A DNA stretch of 64,000 nt from JAPXLN01 sp033809515 (GTDB taxonomy: Bacteria; Bacillota; Sulfobacillia; Fermentithermobacillales; Fermentithermobacillaceae), in assembly GCA_033809515.1 (NCBI GenBank), contig JAPXLN010000003.1:1-64000 (forward strand), read 5' to 3'. The notes beneath the pieces were generated by a model. It was not told the DNA's origin. It saw nothing but the letters and a program-made list of their open reading frames with translations, and searched no databases. Positions 42,838 through 51,875 of this stretch are shown one piece after another; the stretch's first letter is position 1, and each line of letters begins with the position of its first letter. The position numbers and the translations under genes are program-made.

Positions 42838-45054
42838 TTGACAAGGCAAAACTATCGGTTTGCTGCGGATCACTGTCGTAATGGATTTGGCCTTCTCACT
42901 CTTTTTATGGCCTTGGTGACGCTCTCCACATGCTGCAGCGCCGGAGCTGTTGCTGCGTCCGGCAATGCCGTACCTCAATCTCTTGCAGGCTTCAGAGCAC
43001 AGGTCACCGGAGACGTGTGCAATCTCAGATCAGGCCCAGGGATATCCTTTTCACTTAAGGGACAAGCTTTCCAGGGTGCCTGGGTTGACATCCTGGACTC
43101 GAAAGACGGGTGGTACCGGATAAAGACCCCTGACATAGAAGCCTGGATAGCTGGATGGCTGGTACGTGTCGACCTCAAGGCTAAGGGCGTTATGGCAACT
43201 GTAACCAGAACCGACGTCAACGTACGCCAGGGACCCGGTACTGACTTCCCTGTGTTGTTCATGACACAAAGGGGCGCAGCCTATCCTGCACAATCCAAAC
43301 ATGGTGATTGGATCGGGATTACAACACCGGCCGGCGCCACAGGCTGGATTGCCGCCTATCTTGTGAGTTTGGAGTTCCAACCGCCTCCTGAAAGCCCTGC
43401 CGTTGATACCGGTCTTTCGGCAGTTCCGTCAAGGAACGCTGTCAAGGTGACTCAAAGCCCGGTTACAGGATCGGCAACCCTTGCAACCCTGAACCCCGGG
43501 CAATCAGCTGAGGTGCTTACATGCAGGGGAGCCTGGATAGCTGTAAAGACCCGTGACGGCATCAAAGGGTGGGTCCCAGGAGACTCAATCCGGTTGCTGA
43601 CCCCTGCAGACAGTTCCTTGTCCTTTGGAGTTTCGGACACTTCATGGAGTATCGGCAAGTACCCTACCACTGAAGTCACACACACATATGTCAACTTTAG
43701 GTCAGGTCCCGGGACAAGCTATGGAGTCATCGGCATGCTGGATAGGGGAGACAAACTTCGGGTTATCGAGGTAACCGGAGACTGGGTAAGAGCTGTGGCT
43801 CCTTCAGGGGTAACAGGTTATGTTGCCCGGTGGCTTACAGGCGAACCGTCCGGGCCCGGGAAAACCGGCTTTGCCGTTGTTGCAGACGCGGCCGGCCCTA
43901 CCCGGACGTTGACCGTGACTGGAAGTTTCCAGTCAGCTGTAGTCGTCCCTGGAGCAAGCGACAACACGATAGTTGTCAGCACTTCCTCATTTTTCGAGGC
44001 AGGAGCTTCACTTCCTATCAACTCCTTTGAATTTGAGAGCATCAAAGTATCAGGCAGCGACGTAAATCTGAGCCTTTCCGAGAAATCCGATTACACAGTC
44101 AGAGTCAATCAGCCGGGAAAGGTAGTCCTTGAGTTCGCCCCTAGGGTTACCCGTATCCTAGTTCAGGCTAACGAATCCCACGACCTCTTAACTGTGGAGA
44201 CTCTGGGATACACCTGGCCTGAGATCTCCAGAAACGGACAGTCCCTTAGTTTCCGGTTGCCTGGCACCACATATTCAGGAGCAGACGTGGTCGCTCAGGG
44301 ACGTCTGATTGGTCCCGTCAGTGTTGCAGCGGACAAGGGCGGCACAAGCTTGACCATCAGCAACCCCAATAACCTCCCGTTCCTGCTTACCAGGGCCGCC
44401 AATTCCCTGGAAGCCCGGTTTGGCACGCCCGGCCTCCTGGGCAAAACCATAGTCATTGATCCGGGCCACGAGGATAACGACCCCGGAGCTTGCGGGCCTA
44501 CAGGACTATGCGAGAGGGACGTTAACTGGCAAATAGCTACCAGGCTCCGAGACATGTTGGAAAAAGCAGGCGCTGTTGCGATCATTACCCGGCCCGGCTT
44601 ATACCATCGCACCGAGGCCCCTGAAGGCTGGAATCCTGGCCCCGACGAGTACGCAGGCTCACTTGCCAGAAGAGCTGCCTGGAGCAAGAATGCAGACGTC
44701 TTTGTGTCTATTCACAACGATGATAACAGGGACAAAACGCTGTCCGGCACAACCTCCTACATATGCAGCAATACACTGAACCAATCAGAGTCCAGAAGAC
44801 TGGCAGAGTGCGTTCAGTCTGAGCTCCCGGCCACCCTGGGAACCACCAACAGAGGAATGCGGGATTCTGAGCTTTTCGTAGTGAGAGAGTCGACGTGCCC
44901 CTCAGTGCTGGTGGAAGTCATGTATCTGTCTAACCCTGGCGAGGAACAGCGCCTGAAGCAACCCGGAACATGGGACCAGGCAGCTTCCGGACTGTTCAAG
45001 GCGCTGCAGCGATTCTTCGGCGCAACCTCGGGTCTGCCGCCTCTAGGGATCTGA
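42838..45054 (+). CDS. Secreted N-acetylmuramoyl-L-alanine amidase with SH3b and AMIN domains
   Basis: This wall hydrolase cuts the lactyl-amide bond of peptidoglycan. A signal sequence (residues ~15–41) is followed by four bacterial SH3 domains (about 52–112, 117–180, 195–255 and 278–335; three have the N(L/V/F)R-x-GPG motif and the third is divergent). An AMIN-like β-domain (~395–515) and a zinc Amidase_3 domain follow, with IDPGHED (540–546), an RR-linked E, SIHNDDN and VEVMYLSNPGEE. The TTG start at 42838 sits behind GGGGTGAGG. Its 3' end overlaps the convergent deacetylase by 12 bases. It is 738 residues long. Confidence 0.9.
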   Translation: MTRQNYRFAADHCRNGFGLLTLFMALVTLSTCCSAGAVAASGNAVPQSLAGFRAQVTGDVCNLRSGPGISFSLKGQAFQGAWVDILDSKDGWYRIKTPDIEAWIAGWLVRVDLKAKGVMATVTRTDVNVRQGPGTDFPVLFMTQRGAAYPAQSKHGDWIGITTPAGATGWIAAYLVSLEFQPPPESPAVDTGLSAVPSRNAVKVTQSPVTGSATLATLNPGQSAEVLTCRGAWIAVKTRDGIKGWVPGDSIRLLTPADSSLSFGVSDTSWSIGKYPTTEVTHTYVNFRSGPGTSYGVIGMLDRGDKLRVIEVTGDWVRAVAPSGVTGYVARWLTGEPSGPGKTGFAVVADAAGPTRTLTVTGSFQSAVVVPGASDNTIVVSTSSFFEAGASLPINSFEFESIKVSGSDVNLSLSEKSDYTVRVNQPGKVVLEFAPRVTRILVQANESHDLLTVETLGYTWPEISRNGQSLSFRLPGTTYSGADVVAQGRLIGPVSVAADKGGTSLTISNPNNLPFLLTRAANSLEARFGTPGLLGKTIVIDPGHEDNDPGACGPTGLCERDVNWQIATRLRDMLEKAGAVAIITRPGLYHRTEAPEGWNPGPDEYAGSLARRAAWSKNADVFVSIHNDDNRDKTLSGTTSYICSNTLNQSESRRLAECVQSELPATLGTTNRGMRDSELFVVRESTCPSVLVEVMYLSNPGEEQRLKQPGTWDQAASGLFKALQRFFGATSGLPPLGI

Positions 45055-45846
45055 TTTGGCAGGGAACATGTCGTCAAGTGTCACGAACCGGTATCCGTCT
45101 GCCATCAAGGTGTCGATAAGGGACGGAAGAGCAGACACTGACCCTGACAGATCCTCACCGGGACCGCCGCCTGAGTGGAGAAGGATGACAGAGCCGGGTT
45201 GTACCTGCGTCAGCACGTTGTTTTCCACCTCAGCTTTGGATAGCCCGCGCCAATCAAGAGAGTCAACAGACCACATGGTGATCCTGTATCCCAGATTCGC
45301 TGATTCCTCTACAAGCGAGGGAGAAGCAGCGCCGTAGGGCGGCCGGAAATACCGGGAAGGCGGCAACCCAAGAGAACCTAAAGCTTTCTCAGTGGCCTCA
45401 AGCTCTTGAACCAGCTTTTTGCCCGATGCCTTAGTCAGAAGCGCATGAGAGTATGTGTGATTACCAATGATGTGTCCCTCGCCAATAATCCTCTGAGCTA
45501 CTTCCGGAAACTCATGCACCCTGTTGCCGATAACAAAAAACGCGCCGGGAACGCCCTTGTCCCGCAAAACGTCGAGAACCTGCGGTGTGTAAACCCCGTC
45601 AGGCCCATCGTCAAAGGTAAGAGCAACTATCTTTCCTGCATCTCGGGCTGACCTCAGGACTATTCCAGGATAGAGGCGCTCGAGGTCCATCTCGCCCAGC
45701 AGCCTGGTCTCACGTTCTGTGCCCCCTGCCAGTCGCGGCACTCTCAAAGAACGTCTGACGTTGGCATCGGGGATCGTATAGTAGACAAAAACGGAAAGCA
45801 GCACAACCATCACAACCCCGGCAATCCACTTTTCTTTGCTTGCCAT
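45043..45846 (-). CDS. Membrane-anchored polysaccharide deacetylase (NodB/CE4 family)
   Basis: The 267-residue protein has one N-terminal helix (residues ~8–24) and a CE4 domain acting outside the membrane. Catalytic motifs are ALTFDDGPDG (D79, D80), HTYSH (H130, H134), RPPYGAASPSL and WSVDSLDW, with LLHSGGGPGE near the end. It probably removes acetyl groups from peptidoglycan or another glycan; it resembles PdaA/PdaB-type sporulation or envelope enzymes. The ATG follows a strong hairpin with only three bases between the T run and the codon, so translation initiation is unusual (see findings). Confidence 0.88.
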   Translation of the reverse strand: MASKEKWIAGVVMVVLLSVFVYYTIPDANVRRSLRVPRLAGGTERETRLLGEMDLERLYPGIVLRSARDAGKIVALTFDDGPDGVYTPQVLDVLRDKGVPGAFFVIGNRVHEFPEVAQRIIGEGHIIGNHTYSHALLTKASGKKLVQELEATEKALGSLGLPPSRYFRPPYGAASPSLVEESANLGYRITMWSVDSLDWRGLSKAEVENNVLTQVQPGSVILLHSGGGPGEDLSGSVSALPSLIDTLMADGYRFVTLDDMFPAKSDP

Positions 45847-45848
45847 GC

Positions 45849-45881
45849 AAAACCCCCCGGAGGTTATTCTGCTCCGGGGGG
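45849..45881 (-). terminator. Strong hairpin terminator after second tldE
   Basis: A perfect ten-base GC-rich stem (45853–45862 with 45872–45881) with a nine-base loop is followed by TTTT on the minus strand. It is 34 bases beyond the second tldE stop and directly before the deacetylase start, so it could act either as a terminator or as an attenuator. Confidence 0.75.
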
Positions 45882-45914
45882 CATACCTTCAAGACATTTC
45901 TAAGGACTTCGATC

Positions 45915-47258
45915 TCAGAAAACAGTCGAGCCTGTGAAGTTGAACTCTTTTATCTTAAGGCTGGGAAGCACAGAGTCAAATGTGCTCCACCAATCCCGCG
46001 TGAGCCTAGATTCAGATGTTATGCCATCAACACGGGAAAAAGCTTCCACCATAGATTCAGTGAACCTCAGGTTCTTTACCCGTGCAACAAGCTGGCCGCC
46101 TTCGATCAGGAAGGTTCCGTCCCTTGTGGTACCTGTCGCCACAACACGAGAAGGCTCCGGACAATGAGTGTAGTGGAAGCGTGTGACCAGCAGCCCTCTG
46201 TCAGTGGACTTTATCAGATCCTCCCTAGTTGAGTCTCCGGTTGCCATGAACATGTTCCGGGGCATAGGACTTGAGCGCACGCCCGAGCCTGAACTGTGGC
46301 CCGTGGATGCGACTTTTTCCTTAGCTGCTGTCCTGCTATCGTACACGACCCCGGTTGCCACGCCCTTGTCAATGAAAACCACTTTCTTTTTGGGCATTCC
46401 TTCAGCATCAAATGCCAAAGCCAGCCCCCTGGGGTCCAGCCCATCATCCCATAAGGTAATGTTCTCTCCCATTACCTTCTCTCCCATCCGGTGTGCCATG
46501 AAGCTCCTACCCTGTTGCTTAGCGTCTGCTCCAAAAGCTATGTAGCCCAGAAACCTCAGCAAATCAGCAAGGGCATACTCCTCAAACACAGTGTCATAGG
46601 GACCGGGAGGAAGATCGACTGAATCAGGGAAGAGGACCGCCCTTTCCAGTGCCTCGACGGCAACCTTTTCGTAGTCTATGGTCCTTACATCTCTGGTAAG
46701 ACGGTCAGCGTAACCAGTGTTGTCACCTGACTCAACGATGGTGCGAAAATGAGCTTCAGTCCCGGCATTGTAAGCCCTGACTCCGGCCGTATTGGCCACC
46801 GCCACTTCCACTACTGCGGTTGAATAGGTTCCGGCAGCTGACAACCCCTTGCTCTTGGCCCTATCAATAACAACACCGCAAGCTAACGCCCTGTCTTTAG
46901 GCTTCATACCTGCAGTGGAAGGGAAGTAGGTAACCAGATCCAAAATAGCCTCCGGTCGCACAAGCCCCGGCAATTCAGGATCTTCCTGAGCAATCTCCAT
47001 GTTCTCGCAGGCCGACTGCACAGCCCATCGCAAGGACCCATCATCCAGCAAGTTAACTGAAGCGAGTCCCGCGCGCTTTTCCTTGATCACCTTGACGGTG
47101 AGAACCTGGTTCCAGCGCTTTAGATTCTGGTGAATATGGTTCCGGTAGTATCTGGTCAAGCTCATGTCTTCTGCCCACAGATTGGCTTGCAGTTCAAAAC
47201 CTTTGGCGTAGGAAACGACTTTATCCAGGATCTTGAGAACATCATCCCTGCCAATCAA
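45915..47258 (-). CDS. TldE/PmbA-like protease subunit (copy 2)
   Basis: Second TldE-type subunit, 447 residues, without a zinc motif. Family regions include DDGLDPRGLALAFDAEGMPKKK (two blocks), TTRDGTFLIEGGQLVARVKNLRFTES (two blocks) and a terminal IKEFNFTGSTVF that closely matches copy 1 (VPAFNFTGVTEF). The start is TTG at 47258, overlapping the tldD stop as TTGA, with AGGTG seven bases upstream; no ATG is in range. Divergence from copy 1 is considerable, so the pair is not a recent duplication. Confidence 0.87.
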   Translation of the reverse strand: MIGRDDVLKILDKVVSYAKGFELQANLWAEDMSLTRYYRNHIHQNLKRWNQVLTVKVIKEKRAGLASVNLLDDGSLRWAVQSACENMEIAQEDPELPGLVRPEAILDLVTYFPSTAGMKPKDRALACGVVIDRAKSKGLSAAGTYSTAVVEVAVANTAGVRAYNAGTEAHFRTIVESGDNTGYADRLTRDVRTIDYEKVAVEALERAVLFPDSVDLPPGPYDTVFEEYALADLLRFLGYIAFGADAKQQGRSFMAHRMGEKVMGENITLWDDGLDPRGLALAFDAEGMPKKKVVFIDKGVATGVVYDSRTAAKEKVASTGHSSGSGVRSSPMPRNMFMATGDSTREDLIKSTDRGLLVTRFHYTHCPEPSRVVATGTTRDGTFLIEGGQLVARVKNLRFTESMVEAFSRVDGITSESRLTRDWWSTFDSVLPSLKIKEFNFTGSTVF

Positions 47259-48682
47259 TGTCCCACACCTACTTTCACCTTTCTGAACCTGGCCGGGGCA
47301 GCGCCGTGTCCTACATGAACAACCTGTACCGGCTCTCCCTTGGCACAACCGGGAGTACCGTGGATACACCATTCATCTTTGCCTGCAACGGCATCACATG
47401 AATTCCAGAACTCCGGGGTTACCCCTGTGTGAGCAGAATCCTTCAGCATCCTTCCCAGGGAGCCGTCCTTGATCTCATATGCAATCTCCTGGCCGAAATG
47501 GAAGTTCCACCTCTTGTCATCAAGGCTCCAGCTTTTGGGGGTATCTACAAAGATACCCTCTTTCGTATCTCTGATTATCTCCTCAAGAGTCCAGTCGCCA
47601 GGTTCAAGGTTTATGTTAGTCATCCTGATCAAAGGGATGTTCTGCCACCCTACTGCGCGCATAGTTCCGTTGGATTCCTCGCCGAACATGGGTGCCAGCT
47701 CCCGGGAGGTAAGGTAGTTTTTGAAAACACCTTCCTTCACCAGGTTGACTCTCTGTGCCTCTACTCCTTCATCGTCAAATCCGAAGCTGCCAAGCCCACC
47801 CTTGCACGTAGCGTCAGCCACAAGGTTCACGGCAGGAGAACCATACCGGTAGGTGCCCTTTTTGTCAGGAGTAAGAAAGGACGTTCCCGCAAAAGTAGCT
47901 TCCTGGCCTACTACCCGGTCCAGCTCCACAGGATGGCCGCATGACTCATGGACCTGAAGAGCGGTCATAGCTCCGCCCATGACCAAATCCGTCACTCCTG
48001 AAGGACAGGTTGGGGCCTTCAGAAGCTTGACAGCTTCATCAGCAATCTCCTCAACCCGGTTCTTCAGGTCAAGGCCCTCCACAAACTCGAATCCGCCGTC
48101 AGCGTAAGCTGAGAATGACCGGGACTGCACTCCCCCATCACCCCTGGCCATGACTGATACAGATGCGCCTGAATGTAGAATAGTCTGCTCCACCTGCCTG
48201 CCGTCGGTAGAAACAAACTCCTTCTCTTCCTTGTGGCTCATTATAGATGCCCTGGTGCGAAAAATGCCTGGCACCTTGCTGGCTGCCGAAACTACGTCGG
48301 ATAGAAAGCTGACTTTTTCCTGCTGAGAAACGGCCAGCGAATCCACTCTGTAGGGCGTTTGCCAGCGGGCCCTCAGCGAGGGCAGCGGGGTCAGGGAGAC
48401 TCCTTCTCCTATCTTGTACCTGGCAGAAGCATCGGCGATCTTCACCGCTTCATCGGCAACCTTCTCAAGACTTCTCATGTCCAAGTGAGCTGTGGCTGCG
48501 AAACCCCAGGCCCCGTCAACCAATACCCTGAGGCCAAGGCCTGTGCTCCTGGATACAGAGGCATGCCGCCCGCCGTCGCTGGTAACCGTCACTGGCGCCT
48601 GTGTAGTAGCTACATATCTGGCATCGGCGTATTCAGCCCCCAGTTTCTGGGCCAGCCCCAGCACTCTGTCAAGTTCTACCAT
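47255..48682 (-). CDS. TldD-type zinc metalloprotease (copy 2)
   Basis: Catalytic subunit of the second TldD/E pair, 475 residues. The zinc motif is in ALQVHESCGHPVELDRVVG near residue 245, with FDDEGVEAQRVNL and DGSLGRMLKDS as further markers. ATG at 48682 is chosen; a TTG lies one codon before it. It belongs to a peptidase-rich stretch directly downstream of three M42 peptidases, suggesting peptide breakdown as the shared theme. Confidence 0.9.
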   Translation of the reverse strand: MVELDRVLGLAQKLGAEYADARYVATTQAPVTVTSDGGRHASVSRSTGLGLRVLVDGAWGFAATAHLDMRSLEKVADEAVKIADASARYKIGEGVSLTPLPSLRARWQTPYRVDSLAVSQQEKVSFLSDVVSAASKVPGIFRTRASIMSHKEEKEFVSTDGRQVEQTILHSGASVSVMARGDGGVQSRSFSAYADGGFEFVEGLDLKNRVEEIADEAVKLLKAPTCPSGVTDLVMGGAMTALQVHESCGHPVELDRVVGQEATFAGTSFLTPDKKGTYRYGSPAVNLVADATCKGGLGSFGFDDEGVEAQRVNLVKEGVFKNYLTSRELAPMFGEESNGTMRAVGWQNIPLIRMTNINLEPGDWTLEEIIRDTKEGIFVDTPKSWSLDDKRWNFHFGQEIAYEIKDGSLGRMLKDSAHTGVTPEFWNSCDAVAGKDEWCIHGTPGCAKGEPVQVVHVGHGAAPARFRKVKVGVGH

Positions 48683-48731
48683 CAAGACAGAGACTACCCC
48701 CTCTCGCTAGTGCTCGGGAACAGAAAAAGCG

Positions 48732-49724
48732 TCAGAAATCAAGTGAGCTCTCACAGAGCGCTATTGTAAGAAGCACGCAGGCTTCCACGTCGTCAAGGTC
48801 AACCATCTCACTGGGGCTATGAATGTACCTGCACGGAATCGAGATGACTCCTGCCGGGATTCCCGCCTTGGTCATCTGGATAGCTCCCGCATCGGTGCCT
48901 CCGCCTGTCAGCACCTCACGCTGGTACTTGATGCCCTTCTCTTCAGCAACCTTTATCATGTAGTCCCTAAGGCCCGGATGGCAGATAAGGCTCGAGTCCT
49001 TTATCTTAACAGCCGCTCCGTCACCCAGAGACACTGCCATAGTGATGCCCTTGGGGGTATCACCGGTTCTCGTTACGTCGAAGGCGATGCCTACATCAGG
49101 CTCGATGTCGAAAGCTGCAACGCGAGCTCCTTTGAGACCGACCTCCTCCTGAGATGCAAACACTGCATAGATCTCATGAGAGGTTTTCCCAAGCCTCTTG
49201 AGAGCCTCAATAATCACTGCACAACCTGCCCTGTCATCGAGGGCCTTGGCCACGAACCTTGAACCAAGAACCACGGCAGGCTGGAAGAACGCAGCGCTGT
49301 CTCCCACTTTTACTCTAGACTCAGCTTCACTCTTGTCTTTGGCGCCGATATCTATGTACAGTTTGTCAACCTGGAGACCCCTCTGGTCCTCGATCCGCTC
49401 GGAGCTGATAACCCCGAAAGTGCCGTTCTCGAAATACACTCGCTGGCCAAGAGCTACGGTTGGGCTGACCCCACCGATAGTGCCGAATCTCAAGAAGCCC
49501 TTATCGTCAATGTGGGTTACCATCAAACCGATTTCGTCCATATGGCCATCGAGGATAACCTTCTTCCCACCCGAACCCTTCTTCAGGCAAATCAGATTGC
49601 CCAAAGCGTCAACGCGAATCTCATCGACATACGGCTCAACTTCTTTTCTGATGACCTCACGCACAGAGTCTTCCGCACCCGACGGTCCAAAAGCTTCAGT
49701 AAGTCTTTTCAAAAGGTCCTTCAC
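48732..49724 (-). CDS. M42 family metallopeptidase (copy A)
   Basis: Cobalt/zinc tetrahedral aminopeptidase of the M42 family (glutamyl aminopeptidase, CelM, TET). Metal ligands and the catalytic base are visible in LDGHMDEIGLMV (~60–71), ALDDRAGCAVII (~163), ASQEEVGLKGA (~195), AFDVTRTGD (~213) and the final HSPSEMVDLDD. It has 330 residues. A GTG start overlaps the stop of copy B (GTGA), with GGAGG upstream inside copy B. Members form dodecameric shells that trim peptides. Confidence 0.92.
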   Translation of the reverse strand: MKDLLKRLTEAFGPSGAEDSVREVIRKEVEPYVDEIRVDALGNLICLKKGSGGKKVILDGHMDEIGLMVTHIDDKGFLRFGTIGGVSPTVALGQRVYFENGTFGVISSERIEDQRGLQVDKLYIDIGAKDKSEAESRVKVGDSAAFFQPAVVLGSRFVAKALDDRAGCAVIIEALKRLGKTSHEIYAVFASQEEVGLKGARVAAFDIEPDVGIAFDVTRTGDTPKGITMAVSLGDGAAVKIKDSSLICHPGLRDYMIKVAEEKGIKYQREVLTGGGTDAGAIQMTKAGIPAGVISIPCRYIHSPSEMVDLDDVEACVLLTIALCESSLDF

Positions 49725-50737
49725 GGTCTGAACCCTCCTTCAACGCTCCTTAAGAATAGGGATACCAGTTTTCTGGCTGCATCAAAGTCTTTCTTGGACA
49801 TGACAGAAAACGGCGTGTGAATGTACCTGCATGGCACCGAGACGGAAGCTACGGGACACCCTGACCTCGCCTGCTGAATGGCGCCTGCGTCGTTACCGCC
49901 TGCCGTACCCTCACGCATTTGCACGGGTATGCCATTCTCCTTGGCAAGTCTGAGGAGTTCTTGCAGCATGGCGCGGTTGGGTATTGATCCCCTGTCCATA
50001 ACTGACAGAGCAGCTCCTGCGCCTACCCGCGTAACAAAGGAGTGCTTCTCTGCAGGCGGTGTATCAGCGCATACGGTTCCCTCGAGAGCAATGCCCATAT
50101 CAGGAGCTACTCTATAGGCGGCAATCCGTGCCCCTCTGGTACCCAGCTCTTCCTGAACCGAGAAAACTGCGTAAAGCTGAATATCCTTCCATGGCTCTTT
50201 GAGAAGATTCAAGAGTATGGCGCACCCCACCCGGTCATCCAGTGCCTTGGCCTTTATGACGTCAGGGCTGAGTTCCTCGTATTCAGTATCAAAAACCGCG
50301 TAGTCGCCGGGTCTGACCTTCCTTTCAACCTCCTCTTTGGACTTGGCGCCAATGTCAATGTACAACTGAGTCGGAGGTATCACTGATTCCCGTTCGCTTC
50401 GCTGCTGCAGGTGTATGGCCTTTGCCCCGATAACCCCCGGGACTCTGTCCTTTCCAATAAGAACTCTCTTGGAAACCAGCACTGAAGCGGGAACCCCTAT
50501 TGTGGTGAATCTGATGAAGCCGTTTTTCTCAACGTGGACTATCATCAAGCCCACTTCGTCCATATGGGCATCCACCATAACCTTGGGGCCCTTTTCCCCC
50601 TTATGAGCTATAACATTGCCCATTGAATCGGTCTCATAGGATATGCCCATGTCTTGGAGTTTCTGGATTATGTAGTTTCGAACTTCTCTCTCGTTGCCTG
50701 ATACTGCGTTAAGGCTTGTAAGATCCTTCAATTCCAT
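49721..50737 (-). CDS. M42 family metallopeptidase (copy B)
   Basis: This second tandem member has 338 residues with VDAHMDEVGLMI, ALDDRVGCAILL, SVQEELGTRGARIAA and IHTPFSVMSKKD. All five metal-binding positions seem kept. It overlaps the end of copy C by ten bases and copy A by four, so all three are probably translated together. Confidence 0.92.
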   Translation of the reverse strand: MELKDLTSLNAVSGNEREVRNYIIQKLQDMGISYETDSMGNVIAHKGEKGPKVMVDAHMDEVGLMIVHVEKNGFIRFTTIGVPASVLVSKRVLIGKDRVPGVIGAKAIHLQQRSERESVIPPTQLYIDIGAKSKEEVERKVRPGDYAVFDTEYEELSPDVIKAKALDDRVGCAILLNLLKEPWKDIQLYAVFSVQEELGTRGARIAAYRVAPDMGIALEGTVCADTPPAEKHSFVTRVGAGAALSVMDRGSIPNRAMLQELLRLAKENGIPVQMREGTAGGNDAGAIQQARSGCPVASVSVPCRYIHTPFSVMSKKDFDAARKLVSLFLRSVEGGFRP

Positions 50738-51801
50738 ATTCTCAACTCCTTTACGAAAGACGCATCACAAGAAGCTATGAACTTCGCAAGGAGCCTTCCT
50801 GCTTTTTCAACGTCGCCGATTGATAGGGTCTCCACCGAGGTGTGCATGTAACGAAGGGGAACCGATACAAGGCCGGCAGCAACGCCCTCCCTGGAAATCT
50901 GGATAGCTGCAGCATCAGTGCCTGTAGCTCCGGGGGCGATTTCCGGCTGTACACCTACGCCTATCTCAAGGGCGGCCTTCTTGAGGGCGTCATATATCTT
51001 GGGGTGAATGTTGCCGCCTTGAGCGACAGAGGGCCCCTTGCCCAGGGAGGCTGTTCTGTACTCAGGCACTCCCGGAGTCTCACCATGACATACGTCAATG
51101 GCAATGCCTATGTCAGGCTCAATCCCATAGGCCGATACCAGTGCTCCTTTCATCCCCATTTCCTCCTGAACCGTTGCAACAGCAAACACGTCTGCATTGA
51201 CCTTGTATTTTCTGAGTTCGTCAAGGCAAACCAGTACCACTGCGACTCCCGCCCGGTCATCCATGGACTTGCCCGACAGGCAGTCGCCCATGAGTTCCGT
51301 GACCTGGCGCCTGTATGTTACCGGATCACCCACTCTGACAAGGTCTCTTACCTCTTCTGCAGGAATGCCTACATCGATGAACAAGTCTTCGATCTTCTTA
51401 GCTTTCATGGCATCGCCTGCGGGCGTCAGGTGCGGCGGCTCTTGCCCAATAACGCCCACCAGAGGCCTCTTCCCATAGACAATCACTTCATGTCCGGGCA
51501 GTACCCGCGGATCTACTCCCATCCCGATAAACCGCAAGAATCCGCGTTCCTCTATCTGGGTCACCATGAGACCCACCTCATCCATGTGACCGGCAAGCAT
51601 AATCCGGGGATGAGGCTCCTGGCCTTCGCCTTTCTTGAACCCGATAACGTTGCCCATAACATCGCGTCGCATGTCGTTCACAAGATTCGACATAGCTTCC
51701 TCAACCACTGACGCAATGTTCATGGCTTCGAAGCCGGAAACACCGTGAGCCATTGAGGCTTTCTTCAGGAACTCCTTCACATCAAAACTCAGATTTAACA
51801 C
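50728..51801 (-). CDS. M42 family metallopeptidase (copy C)
   Basis: First and longest of the three tandem M42 genes, 357 residues. LAGHMDEVGLMVTQIEERGF, SMDDRAGVAVVL, TVQEEMGMKGA, AIDVCHGETPG and MHTSVETLSI carry the conserved ligands. The GTG start at 51801 has AAGG upstream. Distinct sequences of the three copies suggest different peptide preferences or a mixed shell, as reported for archaeal TET proteins. A putative promoter lies ~60 bases upstream. Confidence 0.92.
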   Translation of the reverse strand: MLNLSFDVKEFLKKASMAHGVSGFEAMNIASVVEEAMSNLVNDMRRDVMGNVIGFKKGEGQEPHPRIMLAGHMDEVGLMVTQIEERGFLRFIGMGVDPRVLPGHEVIVYGKRPLVGVIGQEPPHLTPAGDAMKAKKIEDLFIDVGIPAEEVRDLVRVGDPVTYRRQVTELMGDCLSGKSMDDRAGVAVVLVCLDELRKYKVNADVFAVATVQEEMGMKGALVSAYGIEPDIGIAIDVCHGETPGVPEYRTASLGKGPSVAQGGNIHPKIYDALKKAALEIGVGVQPEIAPGATGTDAAAIQISREGVAAGLVSVPLRYMHTSVETLSIGDVEKAGRLLAKFIASCDASFVKELRIWN

Positions 51802-51839
51802 CTCCCAGCCTTAAGTAAGCCCGGTTCGGGAATGGGAAC

Positions 51840-51866
51840 ACAGTACTACTTCTTTAGTTGTGTCAA
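51840..51866 (-). promoter_or_regulatory. Possible promoter of the M42 peptidase operon
   Basis: A perfect TTGACA (51866–51861 on the minus strand) is followed by weak −10 candidates, TACTGT at 15 bases or CTGTGT at 17. It lies between the radical-SAM gene stop and the first M42 gene. Confidence 0.35.
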
Positions 51867-51875
51867 GTATTCCTC

